Counted from the stretch's first letter, positions 49,713 through 59,016 are shown. The stretch is DNA of 64,000 nt from Wenzhouxiangella sp. AB-CW3 (GCF_014725735.1 NZ_CP061368.1:1999225-2063224); one strand, 5' to 3'. The notes: generated from the sequence alone by a model not told the origin. Translations and numbers: made by a program.

Positions 49713-50101
49713 GAGCCTGCCTCCAGACGTTCGAAGACCTTCTCGAGCTTGTCCTTGAGGGTCTCGGCAGTAAACGGCTTGACCACGTAGCCATTGACTC
49801 CGGCCTCGGCGGCAGCGACGATCTGGTCGCGCTTGGCCTCGGCGGTCACCATCAACACCGGAATACTCTTGAGGTCATCGTCGGCGCGCATGGTCTTGAG
49901 CAGTTCCAGGCCCGTCACGCCGGGCATGTTCCAGTCGGTCACGACGAAATCGATCGGCGTGGACCTCAGCACCTGCAGGGCCGATTTACCATCGTCGGCT
50001 TCCTTGATATTGCTGAAGCCCAGCTCCCGGAGCTGATTGCGGATGATGCGACGCATTGTCGAAAAATCATCCACCACCAGTAGCTGCATGTTCTTGTCCA
50101 A
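49709..50101 (-). CDS. cheY: Chemotaxis response regulator CheY, TTG start
   Basis: CheY (130 residues) is phosphorylated by CheA and binds the flagellar switch protein FliM. The acidic pocket is VVDDFS, the phosphorylated Asp56 is in [11 protein letters not shown], the switch Thr in LMVTAEAKR, and the Lys in [11 protein letters not shown]. The frame begins with TTG at 50101, for which AAGGAG is at the ideal distance (about six bases); the first ATG at 50089 would place that ribosome site 18 bases away. It follows fliA after a 56-base gap in which I see no clear promoter. Confidence 0.95.
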   Translation of the reverse strand: MDKNMQLLVVDDFSTMRRIIRNQLRELGFSNIKEADDGKSALQVLRSTPIDFVVTDWNMPGVTGLELLKTMRADDDLKSIPVLMVTAEAKRDQIVAAAEAGVNGYVVKPFTAETLKDKLEKVFERLEAGS

Positions 50102-50157
50102 GTTCGTCTCCTTGCAAAATGGGTTCTGCTATCCGTTCATGCTGCCATGCACGAGCT

Positions 50158-50880
50158 TCACGAGCGCAGATCGGCCAGATCCGCGCGCAACCTGGCCAGC
50201 GACTGGCCATGCAGTTGGCATATGCGCGATTCGCTCACGCCCATGACTTCTCCGATCTCGCGCAGATTCAATTCGTCGCTGTAATACAAACTCATGACCA
50301 GCTTCTCTCTGTCCGGCAGTGTCTCGATGGCATGGGCCAGCGCCTTCTCGATATCCTGCGCCTCCAGGCCCTCTTCAGGGCTTTTCTCATCGCCCGGCAG
50401 CGGGCTTTCCTCGCTGTCGACCGGCGACAACTCGTCCATGCTGAACATGCGACAGGTCGCCGCTTCGGCCGCAATACGATGGTATTCGTCGAGACCCAGG
50501 CCCATCTCCTCGGCAATTTCGGTGTCTCTGACTCGCCGACCCAATCGGGCCTCGAGTTGACGAATGGTTTCCACCATGTCGCGAACCTTGCGGTGTACCG
50601 AACGCGGAACCCAGTCGGTTCGCCGCAACTCGTCGAGCATCGCGCCCCTGATCCGGATACCGGCATAGGTTTCGAAACTCGCGCCGCGATCACCGGTGTA
50701 TTTTCCTGCCGCCTCGATCAGGCCGATCATCCCGGCCTGCATCAGGTCGTTGACCTCCACACTGGCCGGCAGCCGGCCGACCAGGTGGTAGGCTATGCGC
50801 CGCACCAGGTGGGCATAGCGCTCGACCAGGTCATCCTGGTCCAGCCTCTGAACCTCGAGGTATTCCCTCGGGCTGTTCAT
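50158..50880 (-). CDS. fliA: Flagellar sigma factor FliA (sigma-28)
   Basis: FliA (240 residues from ATG 50880) directs transcription of late flagellar and chemotaxis genes. Region 2 is YAHLVRRIAYHLVGRLP to NDLMQAGMIGLIEAA and GIRIRGAMLDELRRTDWVPR. Region 4 is the helix-turn-helix at SLYYSDELNLREIGEVMGVSESRICQLH. The start overlaps the fleN stop (ATGA); the open frame extends to 50970, but the family N-terminus begins at MNSPREYLEV. FliA-type promoter sequences are found in this window at 41173-41199 and perhaps 41229-41256. Confidence 0.96.
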   Translation of the reverse strand: MNSPREYLEVQRLDQDDLVERYAHLVRRIAYHLVGRLPASVEVNDLMQAGMIGLIEAAGKYTGDRGASFETYAGIRIRGAMLDELRRTDWVPRSVHRKVRDMVETIRQLEARLGRRVRDTEIAEEMGLGLDEYHRIAAEAATCRMFSMDELSPVDSEESPLPGDEKSPEEGLEAQDIEKALAHAIETLPDREKLVMSLYYSDELNLREIGEVMGVSESRICQLHGQSLARLRADLADLRS

Positions 50881-51761
50881 GAGGCCACCCCGCGGGATGA
50901 CTCGGTACCGACAAGTGCTCGCTCGAAAAAGAACTCCAGATGGCCGCGCGCACCGGTCGGCACATCCCATGTATCGGCATGTTCGGACAGTTTCTTGAAT
51001 GCCGAAGCAGCCCGGCTGGAGGGAAATGCGGTCATCACCGGCTCCTGCTGCTGCAGGGCCCGGCGCAGGAACTCGTCGTGCGGCACACAGCCGGCATAGT
51101 GCAGCGTGAGGTCCAGGTAGCGGTCACTGACGCGCGCGATCTTTCTGTACAGCGCCCGCCCCTCGGCCTCGGAGCGGACCATGTTGGCCACTACGCGGGC
51201 ACGCTGTACCCCGTAATCGCGTGAAAGCACCTTGATCAGTGCGTAGGCATCGGTAATGGAAGCAGGCTCGTCGCAGACCACCACGAGCACCTCGTGGGCG
51301 GCGCGGGCAAACATGGTCACGGAGGTGTTGATACCAGCAGCCGTGTCGACCACCAGCATATCCAGGTCCTCGCCCAGCTCGGAAAAGGCGTGTATCACCC
51401 CCCCACACTCGGTCGCCGACAACGACGCCATGTGCTGCACGCCCGATGCCGCCGGAATGATGCGTACGCCCGGCGGCCCCGGCAAAACGATATCCCCGAG
51501 CTCACATTCGCCGCTGAGTACATGGGAAAGGTTCTGTCGCGGGTTCAGCCCCAGCAACACATCAATGTTGGCCAGGCCAAGATCTGCATCCAGCAACCAG
51601 ACCTTTTTGCCGCTCAGCGCCCGGGCAGTTGCCAGGTTAACCGAGACGTTGGTCTTGCCGACTCCGCCCTTTCCGGATGCAACGGCCACCACCTGCACAG
51701 GGCGCTGACGGCGGAGATTCCGCAGGCCAGCAGCCTGCCCCCCTTCTTCAAGCATGGGCAT
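50877..51761 (-). CDS. fleN: Flagellar number regulator FleN/FlhG (MinD-like ATPase)
   Basis: FleN (294 residues) is a MinD-like ATPase that limits the number of flagella by acting on FlhF and, in Pseudomonas, on FleQ. Walker A is ASGKGGVGKTNVSVNLATA and the central part LLDADLGLANIDVLLGL is strongly conserved. The N-terminal FlhF-activating motif, usually DQAxxLR, appears as GQAAGLR. The C-terminal amphipathic membrane region is near RGHLEFFFERALVG. I start at ATG 51761, overlapping the end of flhF by 14 bases; ATG 51755 is also possible. Confidence 0.93.
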   Translation of the reverse strand: MPMLEEGGQAAGLRNLRRQRPVQVVAVASGKGGVGKTNVSVNLATARALSGKKVWLLDADLGLANIDVLLGLNPRQNLSHVLSGECELGDIVLPGPPGVRIIPAASGVQHMASLSATECGGVIHAFSELGEDLDMLVVDTAAGINTSVTMFARAAHEVLVVVCDEPASITDAYALIKVLSRDYGVQRARVVANMVRSEAEGRALYRKIARVSDRYLDLTLHYAGCVPHDEFLRRALQQQEPVMTAFPSSRAASAFKKLSEHADTWDVPTGARGHLEFFFERALVGTESSRGVAS

Positions 51762-53082
51762 GACGAATCTCTCCGAACTGCTGGGCCAGGTAGTCTTCAT
51801 TCATGGGTTTCCTGCCCGATTCCTTCATCAGCTCAATGGCCCGGCGAACCAGGTTGCGGGTGCTGGCACGCCGCAGGTTCTCCGGCACCTGCTGTCCATC
51901 GGCAGTATAAGCCAACGGCAACTTGTGCCGTTCCAGTACCGACAGCAGTCCACCCAGACTGCCGGCCTCGTCGAGCTTGGTGACAATACCTCCCGCCAGG
52001 GGCAACTGCCGGAATGCTGCCACCGCCTCTTCCAGCGACTGAATCTGGGCATTGGCAGCCAGCACGAGGTAGGGATTGATCCGCCGTCCCGAGCTGTCGA
52101 GCGATTCCAGTACCCGCTCGAAGCGCTGGTCGCGCTGACCAATGCCCGCGGTGTCGACCAATACCAGATCGGCGTGCTCCAGTCGCTGCACCCGTTCGTG
52201 CAACTGCTCGGCACTGGTGGCCACGTACACCGGAATATTGAGCATGCGCCCGTAGGTAAACAACTGCTCCTGCGCACCGATACGATAATCATCGGCACTG
52301 ATCAGGGCCACGTTCTCCGGACCATGACGCTGGGCATGGCGAGCCGCCAGCTTGGCGATGGTGGTAGTCTTGCCCACGCCAGTGGGCCCGACCAGGGCAA
52401 CCACGCCGCTACCTTTGAGTGGATCCGTGCCCACGGTCTTCAAGCGTCGCGTCAGTTCACCCAGCGATGCGTGCAGTATGCGCATCAGATCGGAGTCTTC
52501 CGGCCCCACCCTGGACACCAGGTCCTGGGCCAGATCCGGCGCCAGGCCGATGCGGACCAGATCGCGCAGCGCAGCCGCCCGCGCCGGGCTGCTGCGCGCC
52601 AGATCGTTCCAGGCCAGGCTGGAGAGCTGTGACTCCAGCATCTGCCTCAGCGCGGCGATCTCGGCTTTCATGTGTCCGAAAGCGGCTTCGTCGGCATAGC
52701 CATTCGCTTCCAGTATCGCCGGCTTCGGGGTGGATCGTGGCACGCGACGCGTTCGCGTCGGGGCGGGTTTGGCCATGGGCCGGACAACGGTATCCGACGC
52801 GGTGTCAGTGGAACGAGTGCGCGATACGCCGGCCGCACCCTCCTCGTCAACGTCGGATTCACTATCGCTGCTCGAGGCTGCCTGGCCCTGCGCGTATCCG
52901 CCCGTCTCGCCGCGGTCGCTTGCGAAGTCGATCAGGGTTTCGTCATAGTCCACCGCGGCAATGAGTTCCAGGCCATCGGGCAGGGTCCGGGTCGACAGGA
53001 TGACCGCATCGGGCCCCTGCTCCTCTCGCACCTGCCTGAGGGCCTGCCTCATGTCCGATGCCACATATCGCTTGATCTTCAT
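51748..53082 (-). CDS. flhF: Flagellar positioning GTPase FlhF
   Basis: FlhF (444 residues) is an SRP-type GTPase that places the flagellum at the cell pole and helps assemble FliF. The layout is the basic B domain (MKIKRYVASDMRQALRQVRE), a long low-conservation linker (about 50-130), the N domain, and the G domain, with P-loop GPTGVGKTTT at about 232-241, DDYRIGAQEQL, VLVDTAGIGQRD and TKLDEAGSLGG. It is coupled to fleN by overlap, and the pair sets number and position of polar flagella. Confidence 0.95.
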   Translation of the reverse strand: MKIKRYVASDMRQALRQVREEQGPDAVILSTRTLPDGLELIAAVDYDETLIDFASDRGETGGYAQGQAASSSDSESDVDEEGAAGVSRTRSTDTASDTVVRPMAKPAPTRTRRVPRSTPKPAILEANGYADEAAFGHMKAEIAALRQMLESQLSSLAWNDLARSSPARAAALRDLVRIGLAPDLAQDLVSRVGPEDSDLMRILHASLGELTRRLKTVGTDPLKGSGVVALVGPTGVGKTTTIAKLAARHAQRHGPENVALISADDYRIGAQEQLFTYGRMLNIPVYVATSAEQLHERVQRLEHADLVLVDTAGIGQRDQRFERVLESLDSSGRRINPYLVLAANAQIQSLEEAVAAFRQLPLAGGIVTKLDEAGSLGGLLSVLERHKLPLAYTADGQQVPENLRRASTRNLVRRAIELMKESGRKPMNEDYLAQQFGEIRHAHA

Positions 53083-53124
53083 CGCCGTCTACCTCGTATT
53101 TTCCCGGTTGCCGGCATCCCGGCT

Positions 53125-55206
53125 TCAGCGTGATACCGATCCGACCAGCCGTAGTTCCCGGTCCTCCGGGATTTCGCTGTGGGACAGTACGTGCAGTCCC
53201 GACACCGCCTGGCGGGCAAACCGCGCCAGCATGTTGCGGATGGTGGGTGGAACCAGCAGCACTGCCGGTTCACCTCGTGTTTCCTGCTGGCGGGCGCTGG
53301 CATGCAATTCCTCGCGCAGCTTTTCGGCCAGGCCCGGTTCCAGCATGCCGGCATCGCCCTTTTGCACCATGTCGTGCAATAGTTGTTCCAGCTCGGGCGC
53401 CAGAGTAATGACGGGCAGCTGTCCGTTACCTCCGGCCTCCTGTGTGATCTGTCGTCCCAGTGCAATGCGCACCTCGGTCAGCAGTGCATCCGGGTCCTGG
53501 GTGCGGGTGCCATGCTCAAGCAGAGCCTCGCAGATGCTGCGCAGATTGCGCACCGGCACACCTTCGACCAGGAGCTGCTGCAACACCCTCACCACCACAG
53601 ACAGCGGCAGGGTCTTGGGCGTCAGATCTTCGACCAGTTTCGGCGCACTCTTGGCCAGTACGTCAAGCATCTGCTGGGCTTCCTGGTGGCCAAGCAGTTC
53701 ATGGGCATGTTTCTTCAGCAAATGGCTCATGTGAGTGGCGACCACGGTGGCCGCGTCGGCAACGGTGTAGCCCATGGTCTGGGCATGTTCACGACTACCT
53801 CGCTCGATCCAGACTGCCGGCATGCCGAAAGCCGGGTCGCGCGTCTCGATACCCTGGACACGGCCGCTGGTTCCCCCTGGATCGATGGCCAGGTCACGGT
53901 CCGGGTGGACCTCGGCCTCGGCCACCGGCACACCGAATATCGTGATCCGGTAGCGGGTCGGCGCCAGGTCCAGGTTGTCGCGGATGTGCACCGGAGGAAT
54001 CAGAAAGCCCAGGCTCTGGGAGAGCTTCTTGCGCACACCCTTGATCCGGTTCATCAACTCGCCGCCCTGGCGGCTGTCGACCAGTGGTACCAGACGGTAG
54101 CCGACCTCCAGGCCGACCGGATCAACCTGGGTGACATCTTCCCAGCCCAGCTCCTTCGGCTTGTCCTCCTGGCTGGATTGCTCGGCCCGGTCGCTTTCCT
54201 GCACGGCCTCGGTCTCCTGTTCGATCTGGCGCTTGTACTGCAGCCAGGCCGCGCCGCCAGCCAGGGTGGCCAGCAGAAGAAACGCCATGCTGGGCATGCC
54301 CGGCACCAGCCCCAGCAGGCCGAGAACGCTGGCCGTCAACGCCAGCACCTTGGGCTGACCGAAGACCTGCGAGATCATTTCGCTGCCCATGTCCTGAGAC
54401 CGCGACATCCGGGTCACGATGATGGCCACCGACGTTGACAGCAGCAGGGCCGGGATCTGTGCCACCAGGCCATCGCCCACCGTCAGCAAGGTGTAAGTCT
54501 CGACGGCCGAACCGAACGCCATGCCATGCTGCATGGTGCCGATCAGCAGCCCACCGACCACGTTGATCAGCAAGATGATGATGCCGGCCACGGCATCGCC
54601 CCGGACGAACTTGCTGGCACCGTCCATGGAGCCGTAGAAGTCGGTTTCCTGACGGATTTCTTCGCGCCGTTCACGCGCTTCGTACTGATCGATGATGCCG
54701 GCGTTGAGGTCGGCGTCGATCGCCATCTGCTTGCCCGGAATCGAATCCAGGGTAAAGCGGGCCGTGACCTCCGAAACCCGCGTCGCGCCCTTGGTGACGA
54801 CCACGAAGTTGATCACCACCAGAATGGCAAAGACGATCAGGCCGACGGCGTAATTGCCCCCCACGACAAAGTCGCCAAAAGACTCGATCACGCGACCGGC
54901 AGCGTCGGTGCCGGTATGACCGTTGAGCAGAATGACCCGGGTCGAGGCGATATTGAGCGCCAGGCGCAGGAGCGTGCCGACCAGCAGGATGGTGGGAAAC
55001 ACGCCCAGATCCAGCGGACGCAGCACGTAGATTACTGCCAGGATGATCACCAGCGACAGGGTGATATTGAAAGTGAACAACAGATCCAGCACCGGTGCCG
55101 GCAGCGGCAGCACCACCATGGCCAGCACCATCAACACCAGGATCGGCGCACCGATGCCAATGGCGTTGACGCGCTTCAGCAGTAATGGAAAACTGGTGCT
55201 GTTCAT
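53125..55206 (-). CDS. flhA: Flagellar export gate protein FlhA
   Basis: FlhA (693 residues) is the largest membrane component of the flagellar type III export gate. The N-terminal half has eight hydrophobic helices and the FHIPEP-family cytoplasmic loop (VSEVTARFTLDSIPGKQMAIDADLNAG, shown here only as its middle, SEVTARFTLDSIPGKQ). The C-terminal half is the soluble domain that docks chaperones. The length matches E. coli FlhA (692). It is preceded by an 80-base gap with a sigma-54-like promoter, as for the flhA transcript of Pseudomonas. Confidence 0.97.
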   Translation of the reverse strand: MNSTSFPLLLKRVNAIGIGAPILVLMVLAMVVLPLPAPVLDLLFTFNITLSLVIILAVIYVLRPLDLGVFPTILLVGTLLRLALNIASTRVILLNGHTGTDAAGRVIESFGDFVVGGNYAVGLIVFAILVVINFVVVTKGATRVSEVTARFTLDSIPGKQMAIDADLNAGIIDQYEARERREEIRQETDFYGSMDGASKFVRGDAVAGIIILLINVVGGLLIGTMQHGMAFGSAVETYTLLTVGDGLVAQIPALLLSTSVAIIVTRMSRSQDMGSEMISQVFGQPKVLALTASVLGLLGLVPGMPSMAFLLLATLAGGAAWLQYKRQIEQETEAVQESDRAEQSSQEDKPKELGWEDVTQVDPVGLEVGYRLVPLVDSRQGGELMNRIKGVRKKLSQSLGFLIPPVHIRDNLDLAPTRYRITIFGVPVAEAEVHPDRDLAIDPGGTSGRVQGIETRDPAFGMPAVWIERGSREHAQTMGYTVADAATVVATHMSHLLKKHAHELLGHQEAQQMLDVLAKSAPKLVEDLTPKTLPLSVVVRVLQQLLVEGVPVRNLRSICEALLEHGTRTQDPDALLTEVRIALGRQITQEAGGNGQLPVITLAPELEQLLHDMVQKGDAGMLEPGLAEKLREELHASARQQETRGEPAVLLVPPTIRNMLARFARQAVSGLHVLSHSEIPEDRELRLVGSVSR

Positions 55207-55247
55207 GCTCCGGCAGACTCCGCAGAAAGACCTTCAATGCTCAATCT

Positions 55248-55262
55248 GCAAAATGCGGACCA
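55248..55262 (-). promoter_or_regulatory. Sigma-54-like promoter before flhA
   Basis: On the minus strand TGGTCCG-CATT-TTGC, against the consensus TGGCACG-N4-TTGC. The invariant GG (-24) and GC (-12) are present at the right spacing, with two mismatches in the upstream box. It lies 42 bases before the flhA ATG, in the flhB-flhA gap. Confidence 0.5.
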
Positions 55263-55286
55263 CCCCCCTGGCCTGCCACCATAAAA

Positions 55287-56411
55287 TCAGTCCTCGTTCG
55301 CCTCGTCCACATCGGGGTTGGGGGGCTTGAGCCGCTCGCCACGTCGGGCCGGGTTCCGAATCTGGTAGACCCAGGCCATGACCTCCGCGACCGCCACGTA
55401 CAGCTCTGCGGGAATGGACTGGCCGATTTCGGCGCTGCGGAACAACGCGCGTGCCAGCGGCGGCGCTTCCAGCAGGGGAACCCCGGCCTCCTGTGCGATG
55501 CGGCGAATCGCCGCGGCCATGTGATCGGCGCCCTTGGCCACGACCACCGGTGCGGCCATGTTGTCCGAGTCGTACTTCAACGCCACGGCAAAATGGGTCG
55601 GGTTGGTGACGACCACGTCGGCCTTTGGCACGGCTTCGGCCATGCGGCGGCTTGAGATTTCCTGTTGCAGGCTGCGCTGCTTGCTCTTGACCTCGGGCTG
55701 ACCTTCAGTTTCCTTCTGTTCGTCGCGCACTTCCTTGCGGGTCATGCGCAACTGCTTGTTATGGGTGTGCAACTGAAAGGGCACATCAATGGCTGCAATC
55801 AGGATCAGCGTGGCGCTGAGGCTGATCAGGGCAAAACCGGCAATGCCCACCGCGGTCGCCATGGCCGGCAGCGTCGGCATGCTGCCCAGCGTCAAAAACC
55901 GGTCGGAAGACAGGTAAACCACCAGGATGGCGGCCGAACCCACCAGCAGGAACTTGCCCATGGCCTTGAACAGTTCCATCAGTCCGCGCGGACCGAACAC
56001 CCGCTTGAGTCCCTTGATCGGATTGAGGCGCTCGGGCTTGGGCACCAGCGCTTTCTGGCTGAAGTTCCAGCCCCCGATCAGCGCCGGCGCCATCAGGGCA
56101 ACAATCACCAGAATCAGCAGCTTCGGCGCCACCGTCAGCAGACCGTCGGCAATCTGCGCGGCCAGGTACTCGAGTATGAACTGATCATCATACAGCCTGC
56201 CACGCTCGACACTGAAACCCCGCTCTAGCACACCCGAGAGCCGTTCGGCATAGCGTCCGCCGGTCAGATACAGGGTGGTCGCGCCAACCAGCATAACCAG
56301 CGTCATGGTCAATTCCCGGGAGCGGGGAACCTGGCCTTTCTCGCGCGCATCCTTGAGCCGTTTCGGCGTTGGCTGTTCGGTTTTCTCCTGACTGTTGTCG
56401 TTCTCGGCCAT
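55287..56411 (-). CDS. flhB: Flagellar export switch protein FlhB
   Basis: FlhB (374 residues) is the substrate-specificity switch of the export apparatus. Four membrane helices are seen in the first 215 residues. The self-cleavage site NPTH is at 270-273 (ADVVVTNPTHFAVALKY), after a charged linker rich in Lys/Glu/Gln. The N-terminal KTEQPTPKRLKDAREKGQV is standard. It follows fliR after three bases. Cleavage between Asn and Pro, in cooperation with FliK, changes export from hook to filament proteins. Confidence 0.96.
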   Translation of the reverse strand: MAENDNSQEKTEQPTPKRLKDAREKGQVPRSRELTMTLVMLVGATTLYLTGGRYAERLSGVLERGFSVERGRLYDDQFILEYLAAQIADGLLTVAPKLLILVIVALMAPALIGGWNFSQKALVPKPERLNPIKGLKRVFGPRGLMELFKAMGKFLLVGSAAILVVYLSSDRFLTLGSMPTLPAMATAVGIAGFALISLSATLILIAAIDVPFQLHTHNKQLRMTRKEVRDEQKETEGQPEVKSKQRSLQQEISSRRMAEAVPKADVVVTNPTHFAVALKYDSDNMAAPVVVAKGADHMAAAIRRIAQEAGVPLLEAPPLARALFRSAEIGQSIPAELYVAVAEVMAWVYQIRNPARRGERLKPPNPDVDEANED

Positions 56412-56414
56412 GAC

Positions 56415-57188
56415 TTACCCCCACATCATCCGGATGGCCTGCATGGCTTCCTCGATCAATCGAGCCAGCGTGCCCTGCAGCATGGGCAGCGTTGCCATCA
56501 GCATGACGAAGCCAGTCAGCATGGTGATGGGAAAGCCGACGGCGAACAGGTTCAGGCTGGGCGCTGCGCGACTGATCACGCCGATCGAGAGGTTGACCAC
56601 CAGCACCGCCGTCGCTGCCGGCAGGGCAATGTTGACCGCACCGGCAAACATGTTGCTGCCCCAGGAGACCAGTATCCAGAAGCTGTCGGCACTCAAGCCG
56701 ATGGGCCCCACCGGCAAATGAGTAAAACTGTCGATCAGCATGGAAATAACCAGCAGATGACCATTGAAGGCCAGAAACAGCAGGGTGGCAATGATGACGT
56801 GAAACTGACTGAGCACCGGCACCTGCACACCACTCTGGCTATCGACCATGACAGCAAAACCCAAGCCCATGCTCATGGCCACGGTCTGTATCCCGACCAC
56901 CACGGCATCGAACACCAGTTGCAGCAGGAATCCGGCGGCAAAGCCAACCAGCACCTGCTGAACGCCGATCAACATGCCCTCGATCGAGAACAGGGGCACA
57001 TCCGGGGGCGGTGGCAACAACGGCACCACGGCCAGCGACAGAGTGAAGGCCAGCAGCATGCGAATCCGCACCGGAATGAATGCCGCCGAAAACAGTGGCG
57101 CCACCATCAGCATGCCGGCAATGCGAAAAAACGGCCACAGGAACCCACTCAGCCATTCCAGCAGTTGGGATTCGGTGACCTCGAACAT
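56415..57188 (-). CDS. fliR: Flagellar export protein FliR
   Basis: FliR (257 residues) is an integral membrane part of the export gate, assembled with FliP and FliQ. About six hydrophobic helices are present, with the typical segments RIAGMLMVAPLFSAAFIPVR near the N-terminus and AAPSLNLFAVGFPITMLTG in the C-terminal half. Two bases separate it from fliQ and three from flhB, so fliPQR-flhB is a tight block. No irregularity seen. Confidence 0.94.
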   Translation of the reverse strand: MFEVTESQLLEWLSGFLWPFFRIAGMLMVAPLFSAAFIPVRIRMLLAFTLSLAVVPLLPPPPDVPLFSIEGMLIGVQQVLVGFAAGFLLQLVFDAVVVGIQTVAMSMGLGFAVMVDSQSGVQVPVLSQFHVIIATLLFLAFNGHLLVISMLIDSFTHLPVGPIGLSADSFWILVSWGSNMFAGAVNIALPAATAVLVVNLSIGVISRAAPSLNLFAVGFPITMLTGFVMLMATLPMLQGTLARLIEEAMQAIRMMWG

Positions 57189-57190
57189 GG

Positions 57191-57466
57191 CTAGTTCGGA
57201 TCAACCAGATTGGGCGCGTTGGAGATCATGTCATGAGTAAACGAAACAATCAGCTCCAGCATCCAGGGCCCGGCCAGTACCAGGGCCAGAATCAGTACCG
57301 CCAGTTTGGGAATGAACGACAGCGTCATTTCATTGATCTGGGTGGCAGCCTGGAACATGCCGATCATCAAACCGACCGCCAGCGCCGACAACAGCATGGG
57401 CGAGAGCAGCAGCGCCACCACCCAAAGCGCCTGCCGACCGATATCGATCACCATTTCGGGCGTCAT
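57191..57466 (-). CDS. fliQ: Flagellar export protein FliQ
   Basis: FliQ (91 residues) has two membrane helices (about 15-40 and 52-75) joined by a short loop with QAATQINEMTLSFIPK, the hallmark of the FliQ/SctS family. Four copies surround the FliP-FliR core of the export gate. The length equals the usual 89-91 residues. It lies between fliP (22-base gap) and fliR. Confidence 0.95.
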   Translation of the reverse strand: MTPEMVIDIGRQALWVVALLLSPMLLSALAVGLMIGMFQAATQINEMTLSFIPKLAVLILALVLAGPWMLELIVSFTHDMISNAPNLVDPN

Positions 57467-57488
57467 GTCAATTCACTCCTCGCATGCA

Positions 57489-58247
57489 TCACGAGAATGC
57501 CGGCGTCAGGAAGCTTGAAGCCAGTGTGCCGGTCACCAGCCCCCAGCCATCGACCAGCACGAACAGCATCAGCTTGAATGGCAGCGAGACCAGCATCGGC
57601 GAGAGCATCATCATGCCCATGGACATCAGCGTGCTGGCCACGACCAGGTCGATGATCACGAACGGAATGTAGATCATGAAACCGATCTGGAATGCCGTTT
57701 TCAGCTCACTGGTAAGAAACGCCGGCACGAGCACTGAAAACGGCACATCTTCGGGCTCCTCGAAGCCGTTCTCGTATCCGGCCAGGGAGGCGAACATGGC
57801 CAGGTCGCGCTCGCGGACCTGGTAGCGCATGAAGGCGTGGATGGGTTCTCGCCCGCGCTCTATGGCTTCCTCCAGGCTGATGTCTTCCTGCAGGTAGGGC
57901 TGCAGGGCGTGTTCGTTGATTTCCTGCAGCACCGGCGCCATGATGAAGAAGGTCAGAAACAGGGCCAGGCCGATCAGCACCTGGTTCGGTGGCGTGGTGG
58001 CCGTGCCCATGGCCTGGCGCATGATGGCCAGCACCACGATGATGCGGGTAAAGGAAGTAAACATCAGCACGATCGACGGCAACAGGGTCAGTGCCGTCAT
58101 CAGTACCAGCACCTGGATGGTCAGGCTCCAGGTCTGGCCGCCCTCGCCGTCCGGTGTCACCGTGACCACTTCCAGCCCACCAATATCCTGTGCCAGCAGC
58201 GGCAAGGGCATCAGCAGCAGAAGCAACAGTATGGTGCGGCCCATCAC
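57489..58247 (-). CDS. fliP: Flagellar export protein FliP
   Basis: FliP (252 residues) builds most of the export pore. A cleavable signal sequence (ILLLLLLMPLPLLAQ) is followed by four membrane helices. Family segments are LPSIVLMFTSFTRIIVVLAI, PPNQVLIGLALFLTFF, and the C-terminal MGMMMLSPMLVSLPFKLMLF. The start overlaps the end of fliO by four bases. The order fliO-fliP-fliQ-fliR is the canonical one. Confidence 0.96.
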   Translation of the reverse strand: MMGRTILLLLLLMPLPLLAQDIGGLEVVTVTPDGEGGQTWSLTIQVLVLMTALTLLPSIVLMFTSFTRIIVVLAIMRQAMGTATTPPNQVLIGLALFLTFFIMAPVLQEINEHALQPYLQEDISLEEAIERGREPIHAFMRYQVRERDLAMFASLAGYENGFEEPEDVPFSVLVPAFLTSELKTAFQIGFMIYIPFVIIDLVVASTLMSMGMMMLSPMLVSLPFKLMLFVLVDGWGLVTGTLASSFLTPAFS

Positions 58248-58618
58248 TGCTCACCCCGCGCTTCCGACAGGTGCTCGGAAAACGGCTTGTCGATTCCGGC
58301 TTCATCAAGCCGACTGATCCGGCCGGGCACTACGCCCAGCAACATCTTGCGACCATCCACCTCGACCAGCACCAGGCGTTCACGTGCGCCCAGAGAACGC
58401 TGGGCCAATAGTCGAATGGGGCCATCGTTGCCACGGGTACTCAGCCCCGCCAGACCGCTGCGCCGCGCGGCCCAGGCCAGGGCAAACACCAGGCCGAGCA
58501 CCAGCAGCAGTCCCAGCGCGGTGCGGCCCAGGTGTCCGGCTGCATCGACCGCGCCATTCTCCCCGGCCATGACAACCGGTGCGGCGAAAGTCAGAATCAG
58601 GAGCAGCAGGCGGATCAT
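58244..58618 (-). CDS. fliO: Flagellar export assembly protein FliO
   Basis: FliO (124 residues) is a small membrane protein that stabilises FliP during gate assembly. It has an N-terminal signal-like helix (LLLLILTFAAPVVMA), a second membrane helix (ALGLLLVLGLVFALAWAA), and a cytoplasmic domain with the weakly conserved LLAQRSLGARERLVLVEVDG. Similarity in this family is low, so the operon position (overlapping both fliN and fliP by four bases) is the main support. Confidence 0.9.
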   Translation of the reverse strand: MIRLLLLILTFAAPVVMAGENGAVDAAGHLGRTALGLLLVLGLVFALAWAARRSGLAGLSTRGNDGPIRLLAQRSLGARERLVLVEVDGRKMLLGVVPGRISRLDEAGIDKPFSEHLSEARGEQ

Positions 58619-59016
58619 TGCAGGTTCTTGATGCGTTCGGACGGGCTGATCACATCGGTCAGGCGGATACCAAACTTTTCGTTGACCACCACCACTTCGC
58701 CATGCGCAACCAGGGTGCCGTTGACGTAGACATCCAGTGGTTCGCCAGCCATGCGATCAAGCTCGACCACCGACCCCTGATTGAGCTGTAGCAGGTTGCG
58801 AATACTGATGTGCGTTCGCCCCACTTCCATGGCCAGCGTGACCGGCACATCCAGAATGACATCCAGATTGACATCGCCGTCGGCCGGGTCGGCCTCCTGT
58901 TCGATCTGTTCGAACTGGGCCTTCTCCGCCTCTTCCTGGCGACTGTCTTGCTGCTCGGCTGCGTCTTCCGACGGTTCGGGCTTGTCGTTGCTGTTGTCGT
59001 TACTCTTGTCGTTCAT
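58615..59016 (-). CDS. fliN: Flagellar switch protein FliN
   Basis: FliN (133 residues) forms the lower part of the C-ring and binds FliH during export. The SpoA domain covers about residues 50-133: LDVPVTLAMEVGRTHISIRN and LDRMAGEPLDVYVNGTLVAHGE. The first 45 residues are acidic and rich in Asp, Glu, Gln and Asn, with an Asn-Asp-Lys-Ser repeat at the start. It overlaps fliO and follows fliM after five bases. Confidence 0.95.
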   Translation of the reverse strand: MNDKSNDNSNDKPEPSEDAAEQQDSRQEEAEKAQFEQIEQEADPADGDVNLDVILDVPVTLAMEVGRTHISIRNLLQLNQGSVVELDRMAGEPLDVYVNGTLVAHGEVVVVNEKFGIRLTDVISPSERIKNLQ

